From Asterionellopsis glacialis (taxonomy: Eukaryota > Bacillariophyta > Plagiogrammaphyceae > Rhaphoneidales > Asterionellopsidaceae): a stretch of DNA of 10,980 nt. The stretch lies in the NCBI GenBank assembly GCA_014885115.2, contig WKLE02000088.1, positions 1-10,980 on the forward strand, given 5' to 3'. The notes under the pieces were generated by a model, which had not been told where the DNA came from, searched no databases, and saw only the letters and a list, made by a program, of their open reading frames with translations. Shown in pieces: positions 1-6,811 of this stretch (positions are counted from its first letter, which is position 1; each line of letters opens with the position of its first letter). The position numbers and the translations under genes are program-made.

Positions 1-1
1 T

Positions 2-271
2 ACTGAATCCTACAGCATTTGTACATACGAAAATTATACAGAACTCCTGGCAGGTGGAATCTCATTTCACCCGAAAGGTAAAGGTGTATTTGTATCCTGT
101 ACATGTAAGACCGTTCACATTATTGAACGCGGGACTACCTATTTATTTGTGAATAGAAGCTGCATTGGTGAGATTATGAGTGATGATTCCAAAGATTTTT
201 CAAATAATATTAGTCAAGTCCCTCCATTTTTTAACTACTGTAATAGAGCTTTTTCTTTTGATTATATCTAA
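2..271 (+). CDS. 3' end of an unidentified protein-coding region (partial)
   Basis: A reading frame is open from the first full codon of the window to a TAA at 269-271, which gives 89 sense codons without a stop. That is long for sequence this AT-rich, so it is probably the C-terminal end of a gene or a last exon whose start lies left of the window. The peptide begins TESYSICTYENYTELLAGG and has six cysteines, two N-x-S/T sites (NYT, NRS) and a stretch FHPKGKGVFVSCTCKTVHII that alternates hydrophobic and polar residues as beta strands do. A secreted or membrane-exposed domain would fit, but that is inference. No family is recognised. The frame has no upstream ATG inside the window. It could still be a chance open frame. 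Confidence 0.45.
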   Translation, partial: TESYSICTYENYTELLAGGISFHPKGKGVFVSCTCKTVHIIERGTTYLFVNRSCIGEIMSDDSKDFSNNISQVPPFFNYCNRAFSFDYI

Positions 272-318
272 TTTTTCTTACTGTATTATAATTCTCTTGC
301 AACGATACAGGTAGTCAT

Positions 319-575
319 ATCCGATGATACTTACTTCAAAGCGGATTTACTTTTGTAAAAGTAGTAGTGAATAGATGATAAGTGAAAATTTCTGCGATTT
401 CTGCGTGCAAAACATGCTCATAAGTAAGGATCCAATGATACTTCCATCAAAGCAGATTTATTCAGTCATCAGTAGTGTGTAATGATAATAAGTTAAAAAA
501 AATTCTGCGATTTGAACAGTGCAAAACATGCATATGAATATTGATCCGATGTTACTTTCATCAAAGCGAAATTGT
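319..575. repeat. Imperfect tandem repeat, two units plus a partial third
   Basis: Units begin at 319, 430 and 544, so the spacing is 111 and 114 bp. Each opens with ATCCRATG(A/T)TACTT followed by TCAAAGC. The first two also share a later block, TTCTGCGATTT...GCAAAACATGC. Only the opening block is kept in the third unit. The units are diverged, so this is an old duplication. No coding content is seen. Confidence 0.6.
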
Positions 576-686
576 TCTGGGTGAATCATTATGCATCTTA
601 AAATCAACATTGGAAAAACAACCGATGATACTCCCCGATACTATCAGGTCGTCCTACATCGAAAGGCGAATTACTACAGATTCAAA

Positions 687-1000
687 GTCAAGTAGTATTC
701 CGTTCTCTATAATTCTGCATCCATGTAACTCGTCCTTCAAGAAATCTAACCTTCTCAAAAAGCGAACGACGATACTCATAATTTCTTATGAACTAACTAA
801 CACTTCTTCAAGGTAAGGCAAATATTGCTCTTCTTCATATGACACCATTCTACGCGTCCTTGACGGGTTAAAAGCTCTCTCATTTATATGGTTGCACGGT
901 TTTATATAATACAGAGTCTTCATTGTTGTTACAATAATTTTTTTTTTTTTAAATACCATTTAGAGGATACAAATAATGTACAGTTCAGAACCTCATTTGT
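687..1000 (+). repeat. Segmental duplication, copy I
   Basis: This is a diverged direct copy of 1506-1797. Collinear anchors are GTCAAGTAGTATTC (687-700), ATCTAACCTTCTCAAAAAGC (744-763), CGACGATACTCATA (767-780), CACCATTCTACGCGTCCTTG (from 843) and ATTTAGAGGATACAAATAA (958-976). Small indels separate the anchors. The 91-codon open frame that overlaps the left part is not collinearly conserved in the other copy and looks accidental. Confidence 0.75.
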
Positions 1001-1190
1001 ATGTATGTTTTTAGATAAAGCAGTAGAGTAGCAGATATTGTATGGATGATGAGTGAGCTACCTGACGCAATCATTACTTATAAAAGGAAAAGTTCAGAAC
1101 CTCATTTGTAAGTACGTTTTCAGATAAAGCAGTAGAGTAGCAGATATTGTATGGATGATGAGTGAGCTTCCTGACGCAATCATTACTTAT
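982..1190 (+). repeat. 100-bp tandem duplication, period 109
   Basis: 982-1081 and 1091-1190 are nearly identical over 100 bp, with about 4 mismatches (three near the start, one in AGCT[A/T]CCTGACGC), separated by a 9-bp spacer. Both start AGTTCAGAACCTCATTTGTA and end CGCAATCATTACTTAT. The same opening, more diverged (AGTTCAGAAACTTACTTGTA), occurs at 1779, at the end of the second segmental copy. The tandem pair is therefore a recent amplification at the edge of an older repeat. Confidence 0.9.
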
Positions 1191-1505
1191 TATAGCTATT
1201 AGATGATATTTTGGGTCGTCCCCATTAATTGACTTCCTGGAATATCTGACACTGGAAAAAAAAAACTGGCAAGCAAATAATGAGTTCCGTTCCCCGAAAA
1301 ACAAGACGCATTTCTCCCCAAGAAAAATAGGAATCCGCTTTTTTTAATGTACTGCAAAACACAAGTTATTGTTTTATTCTAAGTAATACGTAGAAGCTCT
1401 GTAGAAGAAAAAAGGACGGCCAGATCGGCTACGACTATTATAGCCTAAAGTAGAATAGCCCTACATTTAAATAGGGAAACACTAAATACCAGGTACAGAG
1501 TTATA

Positions 1506-1797
1506 GTCAAGTAGTATTCGGCTCTCTATTGAATATCATTATAATATACAGTAGTCGTTCGTCTTGAAGAGATCTAACCTTCTCAAAAAGCCACCGACGA
1601 TACTCATAAAAGGTAAGACAAACAATATCGCTCTTCATACCGTATCACACCATTCTACGCGTCCTTGAAGGGTTAATCGACCACCTCTTTAAATTTGCAT
1701 GGTTTTCTGCATTGTTTTTAAGAGTACTATTTACTCTAGTACTATTTAGAGGATACAAATAATAATGTACCAGGTACAGTTCAGAAACTTACTTGTA
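1506..1797 (+). repeat. Segmental duplication, copy II
   Basis: Direct diverged copy of 687-1000, with anchors at 1506-1519, 1572-1591, 1595-1608, from 1648, and 1744-1762. After ATTTAGAGGATACAAATAA it carries GTACCAGGTAC-type palindromic steps (1766-1776, and a related TGTACCAGGTA near 1795) that copy I lacks. The overlapping opposite-strand open frames of 95-97 codons between 1746 and 2058 have no recognisable features and are not called as genes. Confidence 0.7.
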
Positions 1798-2213
1798 CCA
1801 GGTATGATGTCAATTATATCACCGTACGGTATGAGTAAAATACTGACTACTACAGGAAAGACACACGTACGTTTAGGGGCTAGTCCGACACTGTACAGGT
1901 ACTTTATATGGATAGCAGAAACATCTTTTTCTGACATAAAGTTCTCCTTGCGGGCCTTCGAAGAAACAAGAAACTGGATTTTGTTCATTTTTGTTCCAAC
2001 GTTTGGATTTACGTTATTCTTGGTATTAAACAATAGTATATTTTGCGTGCATACATGAACTTTTACAATCCAAGACCAATCTTCCAGTGGAAAAACTCCT
2101 CAAACACCACTTTATCCCTCTTCGATTGTGCCCCCATTAAATGTTCGACGACGAAAAACATATTTGCCCACACAAAATCCACTCTGTAGCAGTCGAACTC
2201 AATCAAACTAACC

Positions 2214-3137
2214 ATGACAAGTTTCGTCAACAGCAATTCCATTTTGGATCAAGGCAGGCTTACTGATCTTGAAGATCTACTGCAAAAACAATCTCAACTC
2301 GTAGATAATCTTCAAAGTGAACTCAATGGTGTAAATGGGACAATGATCAAGTTTGATTCATTCCAGTCTTCCACCAACTCGCCCTCGTTCCTTAAGTCTC
2401 ACGTGTCATCGAAAACGATTGACAAAGTGTTGAATTTGGATGCTGCCAAAAATGAGAAGCTACTTGGTTGCTCAGCGCCAAGTAATCCTACCAAAATAAT
2501 CCCACAAGAAGAAGAAGATGCGATATTGAAACTTTTAGATCAACATGATGAGGAAACTAATCAACCCGTTGAAAAGACGTTAGATCTTACTCTTTCAACA
2601 GAAAACAGTAATGGATTATTGTCGTCTAATGTGTTTAGCAATGCATTCGATGAAGGTATTATCTCTTCCTTATGCTCTCAAGAAGATTCATCGTTTGATT
2701 TGAATTCATTTGATTTTGAACCAAGACCTATTCGTCAGTCAGCCTCTCGGGATGATTCCCTTCTGTCCTCGTCACCGTTGACTCCGTCTCCCCAAGAATT
2801 GTCCAGTCCTGTTCATACTATGGATGGAAAAAGTGTTGTAACTGATGAAGATTCCACCGCTTCATCTACCGTGAATGAGTTCCAGGATCAAGCAAGTGCA
2901 TTAGAAGCCGCGTTTGATAAGTCTGTTGAAAGTCAAGACAAATTAATTGCTTGGGATCGTAAAATGGGGCTCAAAAGATGCCATTGTCGTACAATGGTAA
3001 AAACTCTCAAGTCTAGAAAGAAACTTCGTGAGGCACTAGCTGAACTTACTGGCGTGTCTCTTGAAGAAGATAAAAAAGAAGAATCCGCTGCTACTAGTTC
3101 TACGGAATCACGTCCGACCAAAAAATCCAAGCGGTGA
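2214..3137 (+). CDS. Probable nuclear protein with conserved C-terminal WDRKMGLKR motif (307 aa)
   Basis: This is the only intact long gene here. The start ATG (context AACC-ATG-A) is the first in frame: a TAG lies 27 nt upstream in the same frame. Residues 15-39 look like a short coiled coil (DLEDLLQKQSQLVDNLQSEL). Residues 45-245 are low-complexity, Ser/Asp/Glu-rich and probably disordered, with a run of S/T-P sites at 185-199 that could be phosphorylated. Residues 247-272 form a conserved-looking basic block with W247, the MGLKRCHCRTM stretch and SRKKLR. The C terminus ends PTKKSKR, a likely nuclear localisation signal. I associate the W..KMGLKR.H..TM...SRKKL block with a diatom family of unknown function. 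A nuclear or nucleic-acid-binding role is inferred from charge and the localisation signal only. No intron is seen. The nearest neighbours are repeats and mobile-element debris, so there is no operon-like context. Confidence 0.88.
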   Translation: MTSFVNSNSILDQGRLTDLEDLLQKQSQLVDNLQSELNGVNGTMIKFDSFQSSTNSPSFLKSHVSSKTIDKVLNLDAAKNEKLLGCSAPSNPTKIIPQEEEDAILKLLDQHDEETNQPVEKTLDLTLSTENSNGLLSSNVFSNAFDEGIISSLCSQEDSSFDLNSFDFEPRPIRQSASRDDSLLSSSPLTPSPQELSSPVHTMDGKSVVTDEDSTASSTVNEFQDQASALEAAFDKSVESQDKLIAWDRKMGLKRCHCRTMVKTLKSRKKLREALAELTGVSLEEDKKEESAATSSTESRPTKKSKR

Positions 3138-3800
3138 GAAAAAAGGCAAAATCATTGTAATGTTCTTTCATGTTTTTAATAACAAAAAGAGGTCGTTGGT
3201 ATGAAAAAATTGGCGAACGCCTTGAACAATCTCTGAATTCTACATGGGTTTGGAATTGTGGTTTTCCACGTTCACGAGAGAGAAAGGAAGACGCACACAA
3301 CGAAATGGATGCCAACTCTTTCGACTCATGCTATTCAAAACTAGACTATTCTCATTTAAAATATCATTTTGAACCGACCCTCTCCACATGTGTAGATCCT
3401 ATAATGTAATTATTTTTAAAAAGAAGATCCCTATTTCAATCATGAATGTTTTTGTCACTTTGATTTCGTGTATTTTCTACTAATGTCGATTTCATAAGTT
3501 TTGTCATTTCGGATATCATTTCTCCGGATATTGACTCGTATTTCAAGTAATAGGAGTATAATATTATACTTTCTTTTATAATAATTCAGACTTTTATCTA
3601 CTCTATTTTATTTCAAAATTTTCTCGATTTTAGGCTCCAAGTGCATCAGATTAATGGGATCCAGTGAATCGTAAAATCGATTCTTCTTTTTTTGAGTGAC
3701 ATCGACCTCCTGATGAATGCCCCGAATTACAGGAAACAAGGTCCATTCATTTGTTTCCAAACCACTAGCAAACTCTTGTGAATGCCCCGACTTATCGGTA
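3138..3800. other. Intergenic, 3' flank of the 307-aa gene; no gene recognised
   Basis: AT-rich sequence with many stops. A 79-codon + strand frame (3170-3409) and a 71-codon - strand frame (3100-3315) overlap each other and show no domain or motif. The word GAATGCCCCGA occurs at 3716-3726 and again at 3780-3790, about 65 bp apart and just before the hairpins at 3809, so the last part probably belongs to mobile-element sequence. Confidence 0.5.
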
Positions 3801-3808
3801 AATAGGTC

Positions 3809-3836
3809 GGTTTGTCACTTTCAAAAGTGACAAACC
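3809..3836. repeat. Perfect 13-bp palindrome with 2-nt loop
   Basis: GGTTTGTCACTTT (3809-3821), CA, then its exact reverse complement (3824-3836). It lies about 60 bp upstream of the transposase frame and could be part of the element's terminal or subterminal region. No matching copy of the arm was found at the other end of the transposase remnant. Confidence 0.85.
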
Positions 3837-3872
3837 AAGTTTTTAATTGTAATTCCGGACACAAGAACATTG

Positions 3873-3906
3873 CTCCCCTCTGTTTTATGTGTTAAAACAG
3901 GAGGAG
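3873..3906. repeat. Imperfect hairpin just upstream of the transposase frame
   Basis: The left arm CTCCCCTCTGTTTTA (3873-3887) pairs with TAAAACAGGAGGAG (3893-3906) around a 5-nt TGTGT loop, with one irregularity in the CT-rich part. Its right arm runs into the first codons of the open transposase frame (opens at 3896), so the arm may be element sequence rather than host flank. Confidence 0.7.
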
Positions 3907-4372
3907 ATTGGTTTACTCTGATGATCTATGCTGGAGGATTGTCAGCTTGATACATATATACAACATCGAGGTTGACTTTCTTAGCGACCTTTTTGGTCCT
4001 ACTCGCCGTAGCATCCATCGTTGGTACGGTACTTTTCTAAAAAACGGGTCTGTAAGAAAAAACGCACATACTGTACGAGCATCACGTTGGCCGGCAAATG
4101 CTTTAAAAATGTAGAAAATTATGTAAATGCTCATCCTACCTTTTACATTGAAGAGCTGCAACATCATTTACAATCAACCTTTCCTGATTTAAAAAATATA
4201 TCAGAATCTACCATATGCCGTGCTTTGAATTTTGACCTCCAATTATCCCATAAAAAATTAACAAAAGCCGCCTGTGAAGCTCTCCTAGAAGAAATAAAAA
4301 TATATTACAAAAAATTGAGGCCTATTTATAGTTATTACCATGCTTTTAATTGTGCTGATGTCTCGTTGAGTC
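3896..4372 (+). pseudogene. Tc1/mariner-type transposase, N-terminal remnant in two frames
   Basis: Frame 0 opens at 3896 (after TAA 3893-3895) and has no ATG at its start. It reads R-R-R-x-x-YSDDLCWRIV, then a helix-turn-helix (FLSDLFGPTRRSIHRWYGTF) and SRWPANALK, and stops at TAG 4112-4114. The -1 frame continues directly with VENYVNAHPTFYIEELQHHL, FPDLKNISESTICRALNFDL, a KLTKAA block and EIKIYYKKLRPIYSY. This is the usual order of the DNA-binding half of Tc1/mariner/IS630-like transposases: first HTH, then VEEYV..HP..YLEEL, then STICRAL. An Asp at 4357-4359 (CAD) sits where the first catalytic Asp is expected, but the DDE signature around it is gone and similarity ends at about 4372. The second Asp and the last Asp/Glu are absent, so the protein cannot be catalytic. 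The frame change lies at T-TTA-AAA (4102-4108). Identification is from recalled family patterns. Confidence 0.75.
4102..4108 (+). other. Slippery-type heptamer T TTA AAA at the transposase frame junction
   Basis: In frame 0 the codons are GCT TTA AAA ATG TAG. The heptamer fits X XXY YYZ, and slippage by -1 gives TTT AAA AAT GTA GAA, which runs straight into the conserved VENYV block without a lost or extra residue. A one-base loss from a six-A run would give the same picture, and that is the simpler reading for a decayed copy. No clear downstream stem-loop was seen by eye. Confidence 0.4.
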
Positions 4373-4585
4373 TGTCATTAATTGTTGTCATAAAGTATCT
4401 CCATTGGAGGCTTGTCAGATGTGTTAACCTTTTGGCGTATGCTCCTCTCACTTTGTTCCTTAGGCTTGCAAGTTCCAATTCTTGTTCCTCTTCCTTTGAA
4501 TGACCATGTATGTCTTTGTTTCTGAACTGCCAGGTGTTGTACGCATGTCTGGAGTTCTCTCATTTTGATGTCGCTTAATCCAGGA

Positions 4586-4653
4586 TCAAGAGTGAATAAA
4601 AGGGGAGTAGTTCCAGGATTAGGTGGACCAGTCCAGTACTGGGCTGTGACATC
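4586..4653 (+). pseudogene. Tiny second remnant of the RNase H polyprotein tail (opposite orientation)
   Basis: 4610-4630 is a perfect 21-bp inverted match to 5198-5218, the very end of the RNase H-type pseudogene on the other strand. In the matching frame both read FQD-stop-VDQ, with weaker agreement just upstream (IKGE-stop versus IQKAPEL). After an extra stretch holding the palindrome CCAGTACTGG, a TGTGACATC block (4645-4653) matches 5186-5194 inverted. The two copies lie tail to tail. The fragment is too short for a function. It could instead be one terminal inverted repeat of a foldback element. Confidence 0.45.
4610..4630. repeat. Inverted repeat, left arm (pairs with 5198-5218)
   Basis: 21 bp, GTTCCAGGATT followed by AGGTGGACCA, identical to the reverse complement of 5198-5218. 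The two arms enclose 567 bp that contains the large hairpin at 4732-4874. Confidence 0.9.
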
Positions 4654-4731
4654 AATTTTTTTTTTAATCAAATTAATCAAAGCTAGTAATTTTACGTGTT
4701 ATTTTTTTGTGAGGAAGGACGGACGTACCAT

Positions 4732-4874
4732 TTTACAGTACCGATTTTTTGACAACCAGCCATTTTCAACTAACAACCACTAGTGGGGTTCCATGCACAA
4801 GGAGCTTCTGCATGGAACGCCACTGGTGGTTGTTAGGTGAAAATGGCTGGTTGTCGAGAAATCGGTACCGTAAA
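4732..4874. mobile_element. Long hairpin (66-bp arms, 11-nt loop), foldback/MITE-like
   Basis: Left arm 4732-4797 and right arm 4809-4874 are reverse complements at about 60 of 66 positions, with loop CAAGGAGCTTC (4798-4808). The arms share GACAACCAGCCATTTTCA and end GTTCCATGCA at the loop. Three of the six differences would be G-U pairs in a + strand RNA, so a transcript would fold almost perfectly. The 8-bp word ACCATTTT occurs at 4727-4734 and 4879-4886, a possible hAT-length target duplication, although the left copy overlaps the arm by 3 bp. There is no ORF. It could be a foldback MITE, or a source of a hairpin RNA if transcribed. Confidence 0.8.
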
Positions 4875-4889
4875 CAGCACCATTTTGCA

Positions 4890-5185
4890 AGATTGATCAT
4901 AAGAGATCTGGGTGCAACAGCCAATTTTTTCCGTTGAGAGAGCCTGCAATGCCCGAAAGTGCACTGGCCAGGCCGTCATTGCATTCAATTCCAAAACAAG
5001 TTGGCCATGCCAGAATATAAAGTATTAATGTATGAATACATATATTGTGTATTTTTCAGCAGTATAAAATTATTAAAGTATAAATACAGATATGAAATTT
5101 TTCGAAGTATATTAAAGTATTAATCAATTAATATGTGTATAATTCAAAAATATGAATTCTGGGTCTACGTGGAGTCTACGGACCA
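4890..5185. other. AT-rich spacer without genes
   Basis: No coding signal is seen. 5020-5155 is very AT-rich, with the word TTAAAGTAT or close variants recurring (for example 5074-5082, 5113-5121) together with short alternating TA palindromes. This resembles decayed mobile-element terminal or spacer sequence. Confidence 0.4.
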
Positions 5186-5197
5186 GATGTCACAAGT

Positions 5198-5218
5198 TGG
5201 TCCACCTAATCCTGGAAC
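5198..5218. repeat. Inverted repeat, right arm (pairs with 4610-4630)
   Basis: Exact reverse complement of 4610-4630. Here it codes for the last residues (ELFQD-stop) of the RNase H-type remnant on the minus strand. Confidence 0.9.
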
Positions 5219-6295
5219 AACTCAGGGGCCTTTTGAATAGAGTCATGTAGTTGGGATTCAATGTCATAGTCGGCACTGAGATATCTGGATGTTCCACTGA
5301 GAGATTTGTGGGCATTTTTTTTTCATATGCATTCTGTGTTGTCACATAGGGAATGTATGTTGGTAGTAGTTTGTGTGATTTGAACATACTTACAGAATTG
5401 ATAGAAATATGTGTATGCGGCTGTGAGGCCATACAGTTCTGATCTGTGTGATGATTGGGTTGTCAGTAACCCATGAACAGTTCTCATCCCTTCTACAATG
5501 GTATTGTGGACAGTATTTTCAGCTATCCAGGCAAATGTACCCCCTGTGGCTTTTTTGGAGCCATTGGATCTGAAAATTATATTTTCTCTGGCGGTGAATA
5601 TGTGGAGTAGTTCTACTGTGGATATGACTTGAGTGACTTGTAGGAGTAGTTCTATGGTAAATGGGTATAACGTCTTAATGTATGCAGAAAACGTGGGTGG
5701 AATTAGTAATGGAGGTTCACAGTTATAGTCAGAGAATTGAACTCCTATAAGTGAGTTTGAATTTTCCATGTTGGCAGGAACATAACAATCTGGTACTCCA
5801 GTCTCTTCTGAATGTTGTGTTGAATAATTTGTATAGTTTTTCTGAATGTTGTGTTGAATAATTTGTATAGTTTTGATTTGTTGCCTGATGGATTGTGTAT
5901 ATTCCCAAGAATTTGGTATGTATAAGCAGTCTTCTGCTTGGAATTTCAATGATGGAGTTGTACATTATATCAGGAGTTCTTATCCATGAGCCTAGATGTG
6001 TCTATCACTCCAAGTCATGACTCTGGGGGATTATTAGTGTGTTTTTGATAGCTCATTTCCATGCATCCCAGCACCATTTTGTAGGATAAGTTTTTTGGAG
6101 CCAAAGAAGTTTAGTATTCTGATATGTGGTGGACCCTGTAAGCATATCGTTCTGTAGATGGGTCCCTTTTGCAGCCAAATCTGCCACTGTTTGTACTTTG
6201 AGGTATAACTGGCACGTGTTTATTCTTTGTAGACTCTTGTTGGTTGAATTGGTCCCTTGGGTGAAAATGTCCATGAGAAGCTGATCCTGTACTCT
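5206..6295 (-). pseudogene. Reverse transcriptase-RNase H polyprotein, C-terminal remnant
   Basis: The minus-strand frame opens after a TAA (6296-6298). It runs RVQDQLLMD, INTCQLYLKVQTVADL, LWLQKTYPTKWCWDAWK, LGSWIRTP and RLLIHTKFLGIYT, the connection region I recall between RT and RNase H in diatom/oomycete-type retroelements. The RNase H fold follows: SNGSKKATGGTFAWI (5569 downward), SSHRSELYGL, LCDNTECI and ADYDIE. The first catalytic Asp of RNase H (SDGS) is Asn here (codon 5563-5565), while the Glu of RSELYG and the Asp of LCDN are kept. Breaks: TGA 6053-6055, TGA and TAG side by side at 6002-6007, an exact 34-bp tandem duplication (5807-5874) that shifts the frame, TGA 5323-5325, and TAG 5206-5208. 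The RT palm is missing, so the copy is 5'-truncated. Non-LTR or LTR origin cannot be settled from this part. Confidence 0.75.
5807..5874. repeat. Exact 34-bp tandem duplication
   Basis: 5807-5840 and 5841-5874 are identical and begin TCTGAATGTTGTGTTGAATA. The length is not a multiple of three. With one copy removed, the upstream frame (...NYTNYSTQHSE) continues directly into ETGVPDCYVPANM and the RNase H domain, so this duplication is the cause of the frameshift in the polyprotein remnant. Confidence 0.95.
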
Positions 6296-6298
6296 TTA

Positions 6299-6548
6299 CT
6301 AGAAAAATTAATAAAACATATTTTACTGCTGTTTTCATTCTTCTCATTCTTGTAGCACACAAATCATGAAATAAAATTATCTGCAATGCAACAATCAGTC
6401 ACAAATTTCAAACAAAGAAGGACAGTAGAAAGTAGGTGGATGTCAGAGAAAAGGAGGATTTGGCAAAAAAATGAAGTCATCATGGCAAAGATGGCAACAA
6501 TGACAATGTGGCAGATTTTGTCAGAAAACAGAAAACAGCCCTATATCA
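6299..6548. other. No gene recognised; A-rich flank of the retroelement remnant
   Basis: Sequence upstream (minus-strand sense) of the truncated polyprotein. No RT palm motif (such as a YxDD block) was found in any frame. 6380-6540 is rich in A and G on the + strand, without a frame of interest. Confidence 0.4.
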
Positions 6549-6811
6549 AAAGATAGCTCAGGGCATGTGTGCAGCCATGCCCTGCATTTTTTTGTTACAT
6601 ATGCTGTAAAAACATGTAGAAAAGAGGTTAAAAAGATTTTTTTTTTTATGTTTGCAAAATTGGGAATGATTTTCTTCTGAAAGATAGCTCAGGGAATGTG
6701 TGCACCATGCCCTGCATTTTTTTGTTACATCTGTGATAAAAACATGTAGAGAAGAGGTTAAAAAGAAATATTTTGTGGTGTTTGCATGCAAAGTTGGGAA
6801 TGATTTTTTTC
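6549..6811 (+). repeat. Tandem duplication, period about 131 bp
   Basis: Copies start with AGATAGCTCAGGG at 6551 and 6682. They share ATGCCCTGCATTTTTTTGTT, AAAACATGTAGA, GAGGTTAAAAAG and TGGGAATGATTTT in the same order, with small indels and substitutions. Copy 1 contains a stem GGGCATG...CATGCCC (6561-6582) that is broken in copy 2. Open frames of 87-94 codons across the repeat are by-products of the periodicity and show no domain. Confidence 0.9.

Noticed and set aside
541..816. 91-codon + strand open frame
   Set aside because: Lies across tandem and segmental repeats, the frame is not kept in the second copy (1506-1797), and the composition shows no domain.
1074..1304. 76-codon - strand open frame
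   Set aside because: Overlaps the second tandem unit (1091-1190); the frame is not shared by the first unit and no motif is seen.
1746..2058. Overlapping open frames of 95 and 97 codons on opposite strands
   Set aside because: Neither has a recognisable domain, and both begin inside the repeat copy. A possible membrane segment in the + frame (WILFIFVPTFGFTLFLVL) is explained by T-rich sequence.
3170..3409. 79-codon + strand frame just after the intact gene
   Set aside because: Low-information peptide, overlaps a similar-sized minus-strand frame, and probably lies in the 3' untranslated region.
4378..4680. 100-codon - strand frame over the end of the transposase remnant
   Set aside because: No family recognised; it spans two different repeat remnants (transposase end and RNase H tail copy), so it is a chance frame.
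5190..5432. 80-codon - strand frame (PTNLSVEHPDI)
   Set aside because: Shadow of the RNase H remnant. Reading through the TGA at 5323 in the original frame gives the better ending with ADYDIE, so no frameshift is needed there.
6111..6386. 91-codon - strand frame
   Set aside because: Overlaps the frame with LYLKVQTVADL and PTKWCWDAWK, which fits the retroelement connection region much better.
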